64,000 nt of DNA from Pseudacidovorax intermedius (lineage in GTDB: Bacteria > Pseudomonadota > Gammaproteobacteria > Burkholderiales > Burkholderiaceae_C): contig NZ_QQAV01000015.1 in the NCBI RefSeq assembly GCF_003350475.1, positions 1 to 64,000 on the forward strand, in the 5' to 3' direction. Position numbers and translations under genes: made by a program. Shown here piece by piece: positions 1 to 7,095 of this stretch; position 1 is the first letter of the stretch; each line of letters starts with the position of its first letter. The notes under the pieces are model-generated. The model was not told the DNA's origin. It ran no database searches and saw nothing but the letters and a program-made list of their open reading frames with translations.

Positions 1-77
1 TCGGTCATATCGGCGCTGCCGTTCACCTTGTAGCGCAGCAGCACCATCGTTTCTTCGCGAACGCCGGGCGCGGTCAT
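1..77 (-). CDS. Unknown protein, N-terminal fragment
   Basis: The minus strand opens with ATG at 77 and stays open to the window edge, giving 25 complete codons that begin MTAPGVREETMVLRYKVNGS. No family is recognisable from so short a piece. It points the same way as the cfa operon to its right but is separated from the end of cfa by about 280 bp containing a large hairpin element, so it is probably a separate transcription unit. The rest of the gene lies outside the window. Confidence 0.4.
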   Translation of the reverse strand, partial: MTAPGVREETMVLLRYKVNGSADMT

Positions 78-127
78 GGGCCTGGGATGCTCAGAAGGTG
101 TGAATGAGGCCGGCGTGGCTGAGCGGG

Positions 128-218
128 CTGCCAAAACGTGGCCGATCAGGGCGCAAGGCGCAGCCATAGCTCGGACTATGGCGAGCATTCGCAACGCAGA
201 GCGGGCGTGTTTTGGCAG
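128..218. repeat. 91-bp imperfect inverted-repeat element
   Basis: Perfect 10-bp ends, CTGCCAAAAC at 128-137 and GTTTTGGCAG at 209-218, enclose a second inverted pair, GCCATAG at 163-169 and CTATGGC at 176-182. The arms between them are partly complementary, so the element could fold into one long cruciform or RNA hairpin. It sits in the roughly 280-bp gap between the end of cfa and the next minus-strand gene and has no T-run typical of an intrinsic terminator. It looks like a dispersed intergenic palindromic element; no second copy was noticed in this window. Confidence 0.55.
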
Positions 219-360
219 AACGAGAGGGCATGACGGACTCGTTCGACCCTTCTCAGTCCAGGCTGAGGTTGATCGAGCGGATGAGCCCGCCTCAGTCCTG
301 GCGATCCTGGCGGAGACAGGAGGGCACGCCTTGGCGCGGCGCATGCCTCCGCGCGGCTGC

Positions 361-1605
361 TCAGCGGCCGTGCTCGAAGACGTAGAGCCCGACGTCGATC
401 CGGCCTTCGCGGAAGCCCGCCTCGCAATAGGCCAGGTAGTACTCCCACAGGCGGTGGAAGCGCTCGTCGAAGCCCAGCGGCTGGATCGACGCCCATTGCG
501 CCATGAAGCGGCGGCGCCACTCCGCCAGGGTCAGCGCATAGCTGTGGCCGAAGCGTTGCACCTCGGCCAGCCGCAGGCCCACCCGTTCGCCGTGCTCGCG
601 CATCAGGGTCGGCGTGAGCAGCATGCCGCCCGGGAAGATGAAGCGCTGGATGAAGTCGGCACCGGCGCGGTACCGCGCGAAGGCCGATTCTTCGATGGTG
701 ATCGCCTGGATCACGACGCGCCCGCCGGCCGCCAGCCGGTCCTTCAGCACCTGGAAGTAGGTCGGCCACCAGGCCTCGCCCACGGCCTCGATCATCTCGA
801 TGGAGACGATGCGGTCGAACTGGCCCTGCACGTCCCGGTAGTCCTGCAGCCGCAGGTCGACGCGCTCTTGCAGGCCGGCCTGCGCCGCGCGGTCCTGGGC
901 GCAGCGCAACTGCTCGGTGGACAGCGTGAGGCCGGTGACGAGGGCACCGGCTTGGGCGATCTGGCGCGCCAGGCCGCCCCAGCCGCAGCCGATCTCCAGC
1001 ACCGACTGCTCGGGCGCCACATCGAGCAGCTCGACGATGCGACCGAGCTTGCGGGCCTGTGCGGCTTCGAGCGTCTCGTGGTCGTGGGCGTAGATGGCGC
1101 TGGAGTACTGCAGGCCCGGGTCGAGCCAGCGCTCGTAGAAGGCATTGCCCAGGTCGTAGTGGAAGGCGATGTTGTCGCGGCTGCCGCTGCGGCTGTTGTC
1201 GCGGCGCAGATGGGCCAGCCGGGCCAGCCAGCGGGCGGGCCGCATGCCGTCGATGGCACCCTGCCACGCGGCCTCGTTGGCGGCGCCGAGTTCCAGCACG
1301 GCCAGCAGGTCGGGCGTCGACCATTCGCCGTCGCGATAGGCGATGGCCAGGCCCAGGTCGCCCTGCGCCAGCAGGCGCAGCAGCGGGCGCCAGCGGTGCA
1401 GCCGGATCAGCGCCTGGGGACCGGGCAGGGCGCCGCGCGCCTCCAGCCGCTCGCCATGGGGCAACTGCACGATCAGGTGCCCGGCCTTCAGCTGCCTGAG
1501 CAGGGGGCGGATGCAGCGACGGGCCAGCAGCGCCGCCAGCAGGCCGGGCCGTCGCGAGTCGGGCGGCGGTGTCAGGTCGCAGGAGGGATCGAGGGGAGCG
1601 GTCAT
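361..1605 (-). CDS. cfa: Cyclopropane-fatty-acyl-phospholipid synthase family methyltransferase
   Basis: A 414-residue SAM-dependent methyltransferase of the Cfa/CmaA family, which transfers methyl or methylene groups to double bonds of phospholipid acyl chains. The SAM-binding glycine motif VLEIGCGWGGLA lies near residue 200, and the characteristic FHYDLGNAFYERWLD segment lies upstream of it. The ATG at 1605 overlaps the stop of the DUF1365 gene by 4 bp (ATGA), which fixes the start; an open extension upstream is only read-through inside DUF1365. It is the last gene of the operon FAD oxidoreductase-DUF1365-cfa, which diverges from an ECF sigma/ChrR pair. That arrangement resembles singlet-oxygen-stress lipid loci. 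A second Cfa-type gene lies at 12.7-13.8 kb, so the two may act on different substrates or in successive steps. Confidence 0.9.
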   Translation of the reverse strand: MTAPLDPSCDLTPPPDSRRPGLLAALLARRCIRPLLRQLKAGHLIVQLPHGERLEARGALPGPQALIRLHRWRPLLRLLAQGDLGLAIAYRDGEWSTPDLLAVLELGAANEAAWQGAIDGMRPARWLARLAHLRRDNSRSGSRDNIAFHYDLGNAFYERWLDPGLQYSSAIYAHDHETLEAAQARKLGRIVELLDVAPEQSVLEIGCGWGGLARQIAQAGALVTGLTLSTEQLRCAQDRAAQAGLQERVDLRLQDYRDVQGQFDRIVSIEMIEAVGEAWWPTYFQVLKDRLAAGGRVVIQAITIEESAFARYRAGADFIQRFIFPGGMLLTPTLMREHGERVGLRLAEVQRFGHSYALTLAEWRRRFMAQWASIQPLGFDERFHRLWEYYLAYCEAGFREGRIDVGLYVFEHGR

Positions 1606-2483
1606 GGCGTGGGACGCAAGGTGGCGGACGGGCCGGAGGGCAGGGCCGGGGACTCTGCCGGCGACACGGTAACCGGATTCTGGGGAGGCGCCGGCCGGGC
1701 CACCAGGCCGACGCCCTTGAGCCACAGCTGCAGTGCCTCCCAGTGGATGGCGCCGATCACCTTGAGCGTGAGCAGCGGGTGGCTGAAGAAGGCCCGCAGC
1801 AGTGCGGCGTCGCCCAGCGGACGGGCCTGCGCGTCCAGCCGCGCCACCAGCAGCGGGCCCTGGGCGTCCACCGCATCCACGCCCACCGTCAGCGGGCTGT
1901 CGGCGCTGGCGTTCTCCTCGGGCGGGCGGATGCGGAAGCGGTAGTGCATGTCCAGCCCCAGGAAGGGCGAGACGTACAGCTGCTTGTCGCAGCGCTGCTC
2001 GATGACACCAGCGTGGTCCGCCGCGACAGGCAGCAGGTAGCTGTGGCGCTGGCCGAAGGTGTTGTTGACCTCGTAGAGGATGGCCTGCAGGCCGCCTGTG
2101 GGCGCATCGCAGAAGTACACGCTCAGCGGATTGAAGGCATAGCCGAGGATGCGCGGCATGGTCAGCAGGCGGATGCGCCCGCCCGTCGGCAGGCCGGCGG
2201 CCTGCAGTTGCTGCTCGACATGCGCGCGAGGCCCCTGCGCATCGCCGGCGCCGTAGTCACGCCAGTGCAGGCTGAACAGGTTGAAGCGCCCCAGCGAGAA
2301 GAGCCGGCTGCGCGCCGCAAGGGCCGGCACGCGGTCGATGTCCAGCAGCAGCGAATACACGCGGTAGCCCAGCCGGTGCCGCCGGGGCCGCAGGCGCTGA
2401 TGCATCACGCGGCCGAGGTACAGGGCCTGTCCGTCGCCCTGTGCGGCGTCGGGCGTGCCAGCGGCCGCCGGACGCCCGCTCAC
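1602..2483 (-). CDS. DUF1365 family protein
   Basis: A 293-residue DUF1365 protein (COG3496), a family of unknown biochemistry that nearly always sits beside a flavin amine-oxidase-like gene and a Cfa-type methyltransferase. Family hallmarks are the early block RHRLGYRVYSLLLDID, the segment GYAFNPLSVYFCD, and VSPFLGLDMHYRFRI. I chose the GTG at 2483 because it overlaps the stop of the FAD gene (GTGA) and the 3' end overlaps cfa by 4 bp, so all three genes appear translationally coupled. By context it takes part in modifying membrane acyl chains, perhaps as an oxygenase or isomerase partner; that role is inference only. Confidence 0.85.
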   Translation of the reverse strand: MSGRPAAAGTPDAAQGDGQALYLGRVMHQRLRPRRHRLGYRVYSLLLDIDRVPALAARSRLFSLGRFNLFSLHWRDYGAGDAQGPRAHVEQQLQAAGLPTGGRIRLLTMPRILGYAFNPLSVYFCDAPTGGLQAILYEVNNTFGQRHSYLLPVAADHAGVIEQRCDKQLYVSPFLGLDMHYRFRIRPPEENASADSPLTVGVDAVDAQGPLLVARLDAQARPLGDAALLRAFFSHPLLTLKVIGAIHWEALQLWLKGVGLVARPAPPQNPVTVSPAESPALPSGPSATLRPTP

Positions 2484-3865
2484 GCGGCCACCTCGGCCGG
2501 CCGGGCGCCGAGGTGGATGCGCCCCGACTCGTTCGCGACCTGCCAGGGCCGGCGCACGCCGCCCAGCGCCTCGGCCACGGCCAGGCCCGACTGCAGGCCG
2601 TCCTCGTGGAAGCCCGAGCCGAAGTAGGCGCCGCAGTACCACACGCGCCGCTGGCCCTGGATCGACCACAGCGACCGTTGCGCCTCGATGGCCCGCGCGT
2701 CGAACAGCGGGTGCTCGTAGACCTGCGTACGGATCAGGTGGTCCCCATGGGGTTCCACGATGGGATTGAGCGTGACGAACAGCGGCGTCTTCTCGTCGAT
2801 GCCCTGCAGGCGGTTCATCCAGTAGGTGACGCAGGGGGCGCCGTCGGGCTGGCGCCGGTCGGACAGGTAATTCCAGCTCGACCAGACGGCGCGGCGCCGC
2901 GGCATCAGCGCCGGATCGCTGTGCAGCACCGTGTGGTTGCGCGAATAGCGAAAGGCGCCCAGCAGGCGACTCTCGTCCCCGCTCGGGTCCTGCAGCATGC
3001 CCAGGGCCTGGTCGGCATGGGCGCCGACGACGATGGCGTCGAAGCGCTCGGGCCACCAGCCCGCGGCCGTGCGGACCCAGGCGCCTTCGTCGTCGCGGCG
3101 CAGCGCCACCACCGGCTGATCGAGGTACAGGCGATCCCGGAAGCCCGCCGTCAGCCGCTGCACGTAGGCGCGGCTGCCGCCCTTGACCGTGCGCCAGACG
3201 GGGCGGCCGTTGACCTGCAGCAGGTGATGGTTCTCGCAGAAGCGGATGAAGGCCTCGGTCGGGTAGCGGCCCACCTGCCCGGCGGGCGTGGACCAGATCG
3301 CCGCCGCCATCGGATAGAGGTGGTCCTCGCGGAAGGCGCGGCTGTAGCCATGGGCGTCCAGGAATTCCTCCAGCGGCTGCAGGCCGGCCTGGGCCGCGAG
3401 CGGCGGTGCCTCGCGGTAGAAGCGCATCAGGTCGCGCAGCATGGCCCAGAAGCGCGGGCGCAGCAGGTTGCGCGGCTGCGCGAACAAACCCTGCAGGTCG
3501 GTGCCGGCGTATTCGAGCGCGCCGCCGTCCTGGCTGACGGCGAAGGACATGTCCGAGGCCACCGTCGGCACCTCGAGGTGCGCGAACAGGGCGGTGAGAT
3601 TGGGGTACGACGGCTCGTTGTAGACGATGAAGCCCGTGTCGACGGGCACATGGCCGCCGCCGGTGGCCGGCGCATCGACCGTGTGGCTGTGGCCACCCGG
3701 GCGGGGTTCGCTTTCGAAGACCGTCACGCGGTGGCGCGGGTTGAGCAGCCAGGCGGCGGACAGGCCGGCGATGCCGCCGCCGACCACCGCGATGTTCAGC
3801 GGCGCGTCCCCGGAGGCGACGGGCGCGGGCGGCAGGCCGGGGGCGACAGGGGTGGTCAGGCTCAT
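2480..3865 (-). CDS. FAD-dependent oxidoreductase, amine-oxidase-like (COG2907)
   Basis: A 461-residue flavoprotein with an N-terminal dinucleotide-binding motif VVGGGIAGLSAAWLL (about residues 27-41), followed by the acidic ribose-binding end (FESEPRPGG) and the HSHT segment typical of COG2907. Homologues accompany DUF1365 and Cfa-type methyltransferases. In alphaproteobacterial furan-fatty-acid synthesis a desaturase acts on methylated phospholipid acyl chains, which is one possible model for this protein. The ATG at 3865 is preferred over one at 3883 because a GGAG Shine-Dalgarno stretch precedes it. It is first in its operon and is read from a promoter at 3889-3917 that matches the one driving the divergent sigma gene. 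Confidence 0.85.
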   Translation of the reverse strand: MSLTTPVAPGLPPAPVASGDAPLNIAVVGGGIAGLSAAWLLNPRHRVTVFESEPRPGGHSHTVDAPATGGGHVPVDTGFIVYNEPSYPNLTALFAHLEVPTVASDMSFAVSQDGGALEYAGTDLQGLFAQPRNLLRPRFWAMLRDLMRFYREAPPLAAQAGLQPLEEFLDAHGYSRAFREDHLYPMAAAIWSTPAGQVGRYPTEAFIRFCENHHLLQVNGRPVWRTVKGGSRAYVQRLTAGFRDRLYLDQPVVALRRDDEGAWVRTAAGWWPERFDAIVVGAHADQALGMLQDPSGDESRLLGAFRYSRNHTVLHSDPALMPRRRAVWSSWNYLSDRRQPDGAPCVTYWMNRLQGIDEKTPLFVTLNPIVEPHGDHLIRTQVYEHPLFDARAIEAQRSLWSIQGQRRVWYCGAYFGSGFHEDGLQSGLAVAEALGGVRRPWQVANESGRIHLGARPAEVAA

Positions 3866-3888
3866 CGGAACTCCAGGGTGCATGCTGC

Positions 3889-3917
3889 CTATACGGCCGG
3901 CCGCGGGATTTGGATTC
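3889..3917 (-). promoter_or_regulatory. ECF-type promoter for the FAD-DUF1365-cfa operon
   Basis: On the minus strand GAATCC (3917-3912) and CGTATAG (3895-3889) are separated by exactly 16 bp. The same spacing and nearly the same hexamers occur before the sigma gene and before the second cfa operon. Position, about 25 bp upstream of the start codon, suits a -35/-10 pair. Recognition by the adjacent RpoE-like sigma is inferred. Confidence 0.65.
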
Positions 3918-3949
3918 GTGCTGTCCTACAAGGGATGCAGCCGTCGCCG

Positions 3950-3978
3950 TGATCCAATCCGCCGGCGGCAGCGTAAAG
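3950..3978 (+). promoter_or_regulatory. ECF-type promoter for the sigma-chrR operon
   Basis: TGATCC (3950-3955), 16 bp, then CGTAAAG (3972-3978), just upstream of the sigma start at 3988. TGATCC is the -35 hexamer known for RpoE/ChrR promoters of Rhodobacter sphaeroides, and the -10 fits the same class. This implies autoregulation of sigma-chrR. The 5' leader would be only a few bases long, so either the transcript starts very close to the ATG or the GTG codon at 4045 is used instead. Confidence 0.65.
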
Positions 3979-3987
3979 GCTTCCATC

Positions 3988-4644
3988 ATGGAAGCTCGGT
4001 ACCAGCCGTCGAACGTCCCCCCGCCACGGAAGCGTCCGCTGCCCGTGTCCATCGTGAACCTCGCCGACGCCCAAGCCGTACTCCCCACCTCTGCCGAACT
4101 GTGCGACCTGGTTCGCGCCGTGGCCGAGCGTCAGGACCGTACGGCCTTCGCGGTGCTGTTCAAGCACTTCGCGCCACGCGTCAAGACCTACCTCATGCGC
4201 GCCGGGGCCGACCCGGACGCCGCGGAAGACCTGGCGCAGGAGACCATGGTGGCGCTGTGGCGCAAGGCCGCGCTCTTCGATGCGCGGCAGGCCGGCGTGT
4301 CGACCTGGGTCTTCACCATCGCGCGCAACCTGCGCGTGGACCGCTACCGCCGGCAGGGCGGGGCGGTGGAGGTGCTCTCGGCCGAGCAGGCCGACCTGGA
4401 TTCCATGCCCGAGGATGCCCCCGCACCGGACGAGCGCCTGCACGCCCGCCGCTGCGAGCACCGGTTGCGCGAGGCGCTGCGGCGCCTTCCGCCCGACCAG
4501 GTGCGGGTGCTCCACCTGTCTTATTTCGAGGACCAGCCGCATGCGCGGATCGCCGACGAACTCGGCATCCCCCTGGGCACGGTCAAGTCGCGCGTGCGGC
4601 TGGCCGTGGCGCATCTGCGCAAGCTGCTGGACGGCCTGGCATGA
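3988..4644 (+). CDS. rpoE: ECF sigma factor, RpoE/ChrR (ECF11-like) group
   Basis: A 218-residue ECF sigma factor. Region 2 spans roughly residues 50-120 (AVLFKHFAPRVKTYLMRAG, DAAEDLAQETMVALW), and region 4 is the C-terminal helix-turn-helix (HARIADELGIPLGTVKSRVRLA). ATG at 3988 is the first start within reach of the promoter; GTG at 4045 is an alternative because the first 19 residues look unconserved. The next gene is a ChrR-type zinc anti-sigma with a 4-bp overlap, the classic singlet-oxygen sensing pair. The sigma probably directs its own promoter, the divergent lipid-modifying operon, and the distant cfa2 operon. Confidence 0.9.
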   Translation: MEARYQPSNVPPPRKRPLPVSIVNLADAQAVLPTSAELCDLVRAVAERQDRTAFAVLFKHFAPRVKTYLMRAGADPDAAEDLAQETMVALWRKAALFDARQAGVSTWVFTIARNLRVDRYRRQGGAVEVLSAEQADLDSMPEDAPAPDERLHARRCEHRLREALRRLPPDQVRVLHLSYFEDQPHARIADELGIPLGTVKSRVRLAVAHLRKLLDGLA

Positions 4645-5321
4645 CGACGGTCCGACATCACCCGACCGACGACATGTTGGTCGCACTTGCCGCGGGCACG
4701 CTGCCCGCCGGCCCGGCGGCCGTGCTGGCCTGCCATGTGGAAACCTGCCCGGCCTGCGCCGAGCGCCTGACGGAACTGGAAGCCCTGGGCGGCGCCCTGC
4801 TGGAGGAACTGCCGGATGCCGGCTTGGCGCCCGAGGCGCTGGCCCTCACGCTGGCCGCCATCGACGCGCCAGCGGCGACGCGTGTCACGCCGTCCCCTGC
4901 GCGGCGGGCGCGCGGTCACCAGCTCTCCCGTCCTGAGCTTCCGGCCGGCGCGCACTGGCCGCGTGCCCTGGACGGCTGCAGCGCCACGCCCTGGCGCTGG
5001 ATCGGCCCTGGCATGCGGTGGAGCCGCCTGCACCTGCCGCAGGATCCGGCGGCCAACGTCTTCCTGCTGCGCATCGGCGCCGGCAAGTTCCTGCCGCCGC
5101 ACACGCACAGCGAACTGGAACTGACCCAGGTGCTGTGGGGCAGCTTCCATGACGGCCGGGCCCTCTTCGGTCCGGGCGATTTCGATGCGGCGGACGGCGA
5201 CATCCATCACCAGCCGGTGGTGCAGGCCGGCAGCGAATGCATCTGCCTCGCGTCCGTCGATGGGCGGGTGGTGTTCGACAGCTTCCTGGCGCGCACGCTG
5301 GGATCGCTCGTCGGCATGTGA
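4641..5321 (+). CDS. chrR: ChrR-type anti-sigma factor, cupin domain
   Basis: A 226-residue two-domain zinc protein. The N-terminal anti-sigma domain carries H6, H32, C36 and C39 (HVETCPAC), matching the zinc ligands known for Rhodobacter ChrR. The C-terminal cupin has candidate metal ligands H154, H156, E160 and H189/H190 (PPHTHSELEL, DIHHQPV). In Rhodobacter the N-terminal domain holds RpoE inactive, and the cupin domain is needed for release on singlet-oxygen stress. Here the full ligand set is preserved, so the sensor is probably functional. The ATG overlaps the sigma stop codon (ATGA), indicating coupled translation and stoichiometric production with its partner. The protein should be cytoplasmic, with no signal peptide or membrane segment. 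Confidence 0.9.
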   Translation: MTTVRHHPTDDMLVALAAGTLPAGPAAVLACHVETCPACAERLTELEALGGALLEELPDAGLAPEALALTLAAIDAPAATRVTPSPARRARGHQLSRPELPAGAHWPRALDGCSATPWRWIGPGMRWSRLHLPQDPAANVFLLRIGAGKFLPPHTHSELELTQVLWGSFHDGRALFGPGDFDAADGDIHHQPVVQAGSECICLASVDGRVVFDSFLARTLGSLVGM

Positions 5322-5411
5322 CCGGGCGGCACCGGCCGTCCGTTGGGGACGTACCGGTCGCCGGGGCTCGGCACTTTCCGCAGGTTCGCCACATCCAGCG
5401 GTCAGCTGGAT

Positions 5412-5430
5412 GAAGATGAGAACCACTATC
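5412..5430 (+). promoter_or_regulatory. Fur box upstream of fecI
   Basis: The 19-bp stretch from 5412 to 5430 matches the Fur consensus GATAATGATAATCATTATC at 14 of 19 positions and stands about 115 bp before the fecI start. Iron-dependent repression of the fecI-fecR-receptor system is therefore expected. Confidence 0.7.
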
Positions 5431-5545
5431 GTTTAAGATGGCGGCCCTCCGACACTGCGTGGCAGGGCGGGACGCGGTGGCCGTCGTGCCATGGCGTCCG
5501 TGGCCGGCCGCGCCATGCCCGCCGACCGTTCTCGCCTCGTTCCTC

Positions 5546-6052
5546 ATGCCTGCCGTCTCCGACTCCGTGCAGCGCCACCTCGTGGGCGCGATGTATGTCG
5601 AACACCAGAGCTGGCTCCAGGGCTGGCTGCGCCGCAAGCTTGGCAATGCCTTCGACGCCGCCGACCTGACGCACGACACCTTCGTTCGAGTGCTCAGCCG
5701 CGACGACGCGCCGAACATCCGCGAGCCCCGCGCCTTCCTGGGCACCATCGCCCATGGCCTGATGGTCAACCTGCTGCGTCGGCGCAGCCTGGAGGCGGCC
5801 TATTTGGAGGCACTGGCCTGCCATGGCGAGGCAGCCTCGCCGTCGCCGGAGGAGCGCGCGCTGGTCGTCGACGCCCTGGTCCAGATCGATGCGCTGCTCG
5901 ACGGCCTGCCGGCCAAGGTGCGCCGCGCCTTCCTGCTGCTGCAGCTCGAGGGCCTCACGCATGCCGAGATCGCCGCGCAACTGGGCGTCTCGGTCAGCTC
6001 GGTGCGGCAGTACATCGCCCGGGCCATGCAGAACTGCCTGCTGCTGCGATGA
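5546..6052 (+). CDS. fecI: FecI-family ECF sigma factor
   Basis: A 168-residue iron-starvation sigma factor. Region 2 includes LQGWLRRKLGNAFDAADLTHD, and region 4 ends with HAEIAAQLGVSVSSVRQYIARAM, typical of FecI/PvdS-type factors. I chose the ATG at 5546 because an earlier in-frame ATG at 5438 lies almost on the Fur box and adds residues unlike the family. The stop overlaps the start of fecR (ATGA). The sigma should be held by FecR and released when the downstream receptor is occupied, then transcribe the receptor gene from the promoter at about 7013-7045. Confidence 0.9.
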   Translation: MPAVSDSVQRHLVGAMYVEHQSWLQGWLRRKLGNAFDAADLTHDTFVRVLSRDDAPNIREPRAFLGTIAHGLMVNLLRRRSLEAAYLEALACHGEAASPSPEERALVVDALVQIDALLDGLPAKVRRAFLLLQLEGLTHAEIAAQLGVSVSSVRQYIARAMQNCLLLR

Positions 6053-7002
6053 CGCCGTCGCTCGACCCCGAGGTCGCCCGGGTGGCGGCGCTGTGGTTCT
6101 CCCGCGCCACCTCGGGCGAGTTCGCGGACTCCGACCGCGCGGCCTGGCTGGCCTGGCGGCGCAGCGATCCGGCCCATGAACAGGCCTGGGCGCAGGTGGA
6201 GGCGATCAGCCAGCGCTTCGGCCTGCTGCTGCCGGCAGCCGGCATGGCGGCACTGGCCCGACCGCGCCCCGAGGCGCGCCGCCGGGCGTTGCGCGCCATC
6301 GCGGCCTTGGGCGTGACGGGTGGTGCCGGCTGGCTGGCGTGGGAGCAGACGCCCTGGCGCGGCGAACCCGGCCGCTACCAGACGGCCACCGGCGAGCGGC
6401 GCTCGCTCACGCTCGAGGACGGCACCGCGCTGATGCTGAACACCGCCACGGAGGTGGCCGTCCGCATCGACGGGCAACTGCGCCGCGTGACGCTGCGCCG
6501 GGGCGAAATCCAGGTGCGCACCGCGCGCGACCCGCAGCAGCGGCCCTTCGTGGTGGCGACGCGTTTCGGCGAGCTGCGCCCTATCGGCACGCGCTTCGTG
6601 GTGCGGCAGGAGGACGAGGCCGTGCAACTGACCGTGCTGGAAGGCGCGGTGCAGGCGCAGCACACCCCGGCCGCGGCCACGCCGCCGGTACGGGTGGACG
6701 CCGGCCGCAGCGTCCGGCTGGACCGCCACGGCGTCGGCCCGGTGCAGCCCGCGCCGGAGAGTGCCGATGCCTGGACCCAGAGCCTGCTGTTGGCCGACGG
6801 CATGCGGCTGGCGGACTTCACCGCCGAGCTCTCGCGCTACCGGCCCGGCTTGCTGTCCTGCGACCCGGCCGTCGGCGCGCTGCGGCTGTCGGGCGCCTTT
6901 CCGCTGGACGACACCGACCGCGCCCTGGCGGCGGCCACGCGCGCGCTGCCGGTGCGGGTCCATCGCCTGACGCGCTGGTGGGTGCGCATCGGTCCCGCCT
7001 GA
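6049..7002 (+). CDS. fecR: FecR-family anti-sigma/signal transducer
   Basis: A 317-residue membrane regulator that passes the surface receptor signal to FecI. In order it has an N-terminal cytoplasmic sigma-binding domain with the usual paired tryptophans (ALWFSRATSGEF, AAWLAWRRSDPAHEQAW), one membrane segment near residues 83-103, the periplasmic FecR domain (LTLEDGTALMLNTAT, FGELRPIGTRFVV) and a C-terminal secretin-like domain (ADGMRLADFTAELSRYRPG). It overlaps fecI by 4 bp. The C-terminal part should contact the STN domain of the TonB-dependent receptor encoded next. Confidence 0.92.
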   Translation: MTPSLDPEVARVAALWFSRATSGEFADSDRAAWLAWRRSDPAHEQAWAQVEAISQRFGLLLPAAGMAALARPRPEARRRALRAIAALGVTGGAGWLAWEQTPWRGEPGRYQTATGERRSLTLEDGTALMLNTATEVAVRIDGQLRRVTLRRGEIQVRTARDPQQRPFVVATRFGELRPIGTRFVVRQEDEAVQLTVLEGAVQAQHTPAAATPPVRVDAGRSVRLDRHGVGPVQPAPESADAWTQSLLLADGMRLADFTAELSRYRPGLLSCDPAVGALRLSGAFPLDDTDRALAAATRALPVRVHRLTRWWVRIGPA

Positions 7003-7012
7003 TCGGCCCTTT

Positions 7013-7045
7013 GAAAGTTTTTTTCGGGCGGGGCCTGTCACTTTC
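7013..7045 (+). promoter_or_regulatory. Probable FecI-dependent promoter of the receptor gene
   Basis: A GAAAG followed by a T-run (7013-7025) and then CTGTCA followed by CTTTC (7035-7045) resemble FecI-class promoters that precede STN-domain receptor genes in Burkholderiales. The site lies between fecR and the receptor start, as expected if the receptor is induced separately from fecIR. Confidence 0.5.
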
Positions 7046-7060
7046 GGCGCTTCGATTGGC

Positions 7061-7070
7061 AAGGAGGTGA
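7061..7070 (+). other. Perfect anti-SD complement far from the start codon
   Basis: AAGGAGGTGA is a full complement of the 16S rRNA 3' end but lies 25 bp upstream of the receptor ATG, too far for normal initiation. A second, properly spaced AGGAG precedes the ATG at 7096. No start codon lies at a suitable distance from the first site, so it may be a ribosome standby site. Confidence 0.5.
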
Positions 7071-7095
7071 ACGACATCATCTCCAGGAGAAGCCC

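Noticed and set aside
76-1944. 622-codon plus-strand open frame
   Set aside because: Antisense to cfa and DUF1365, low-complexity Gly/Ala/Arg/Gln composition, no family motif; a shadow of high-GC codon bias.
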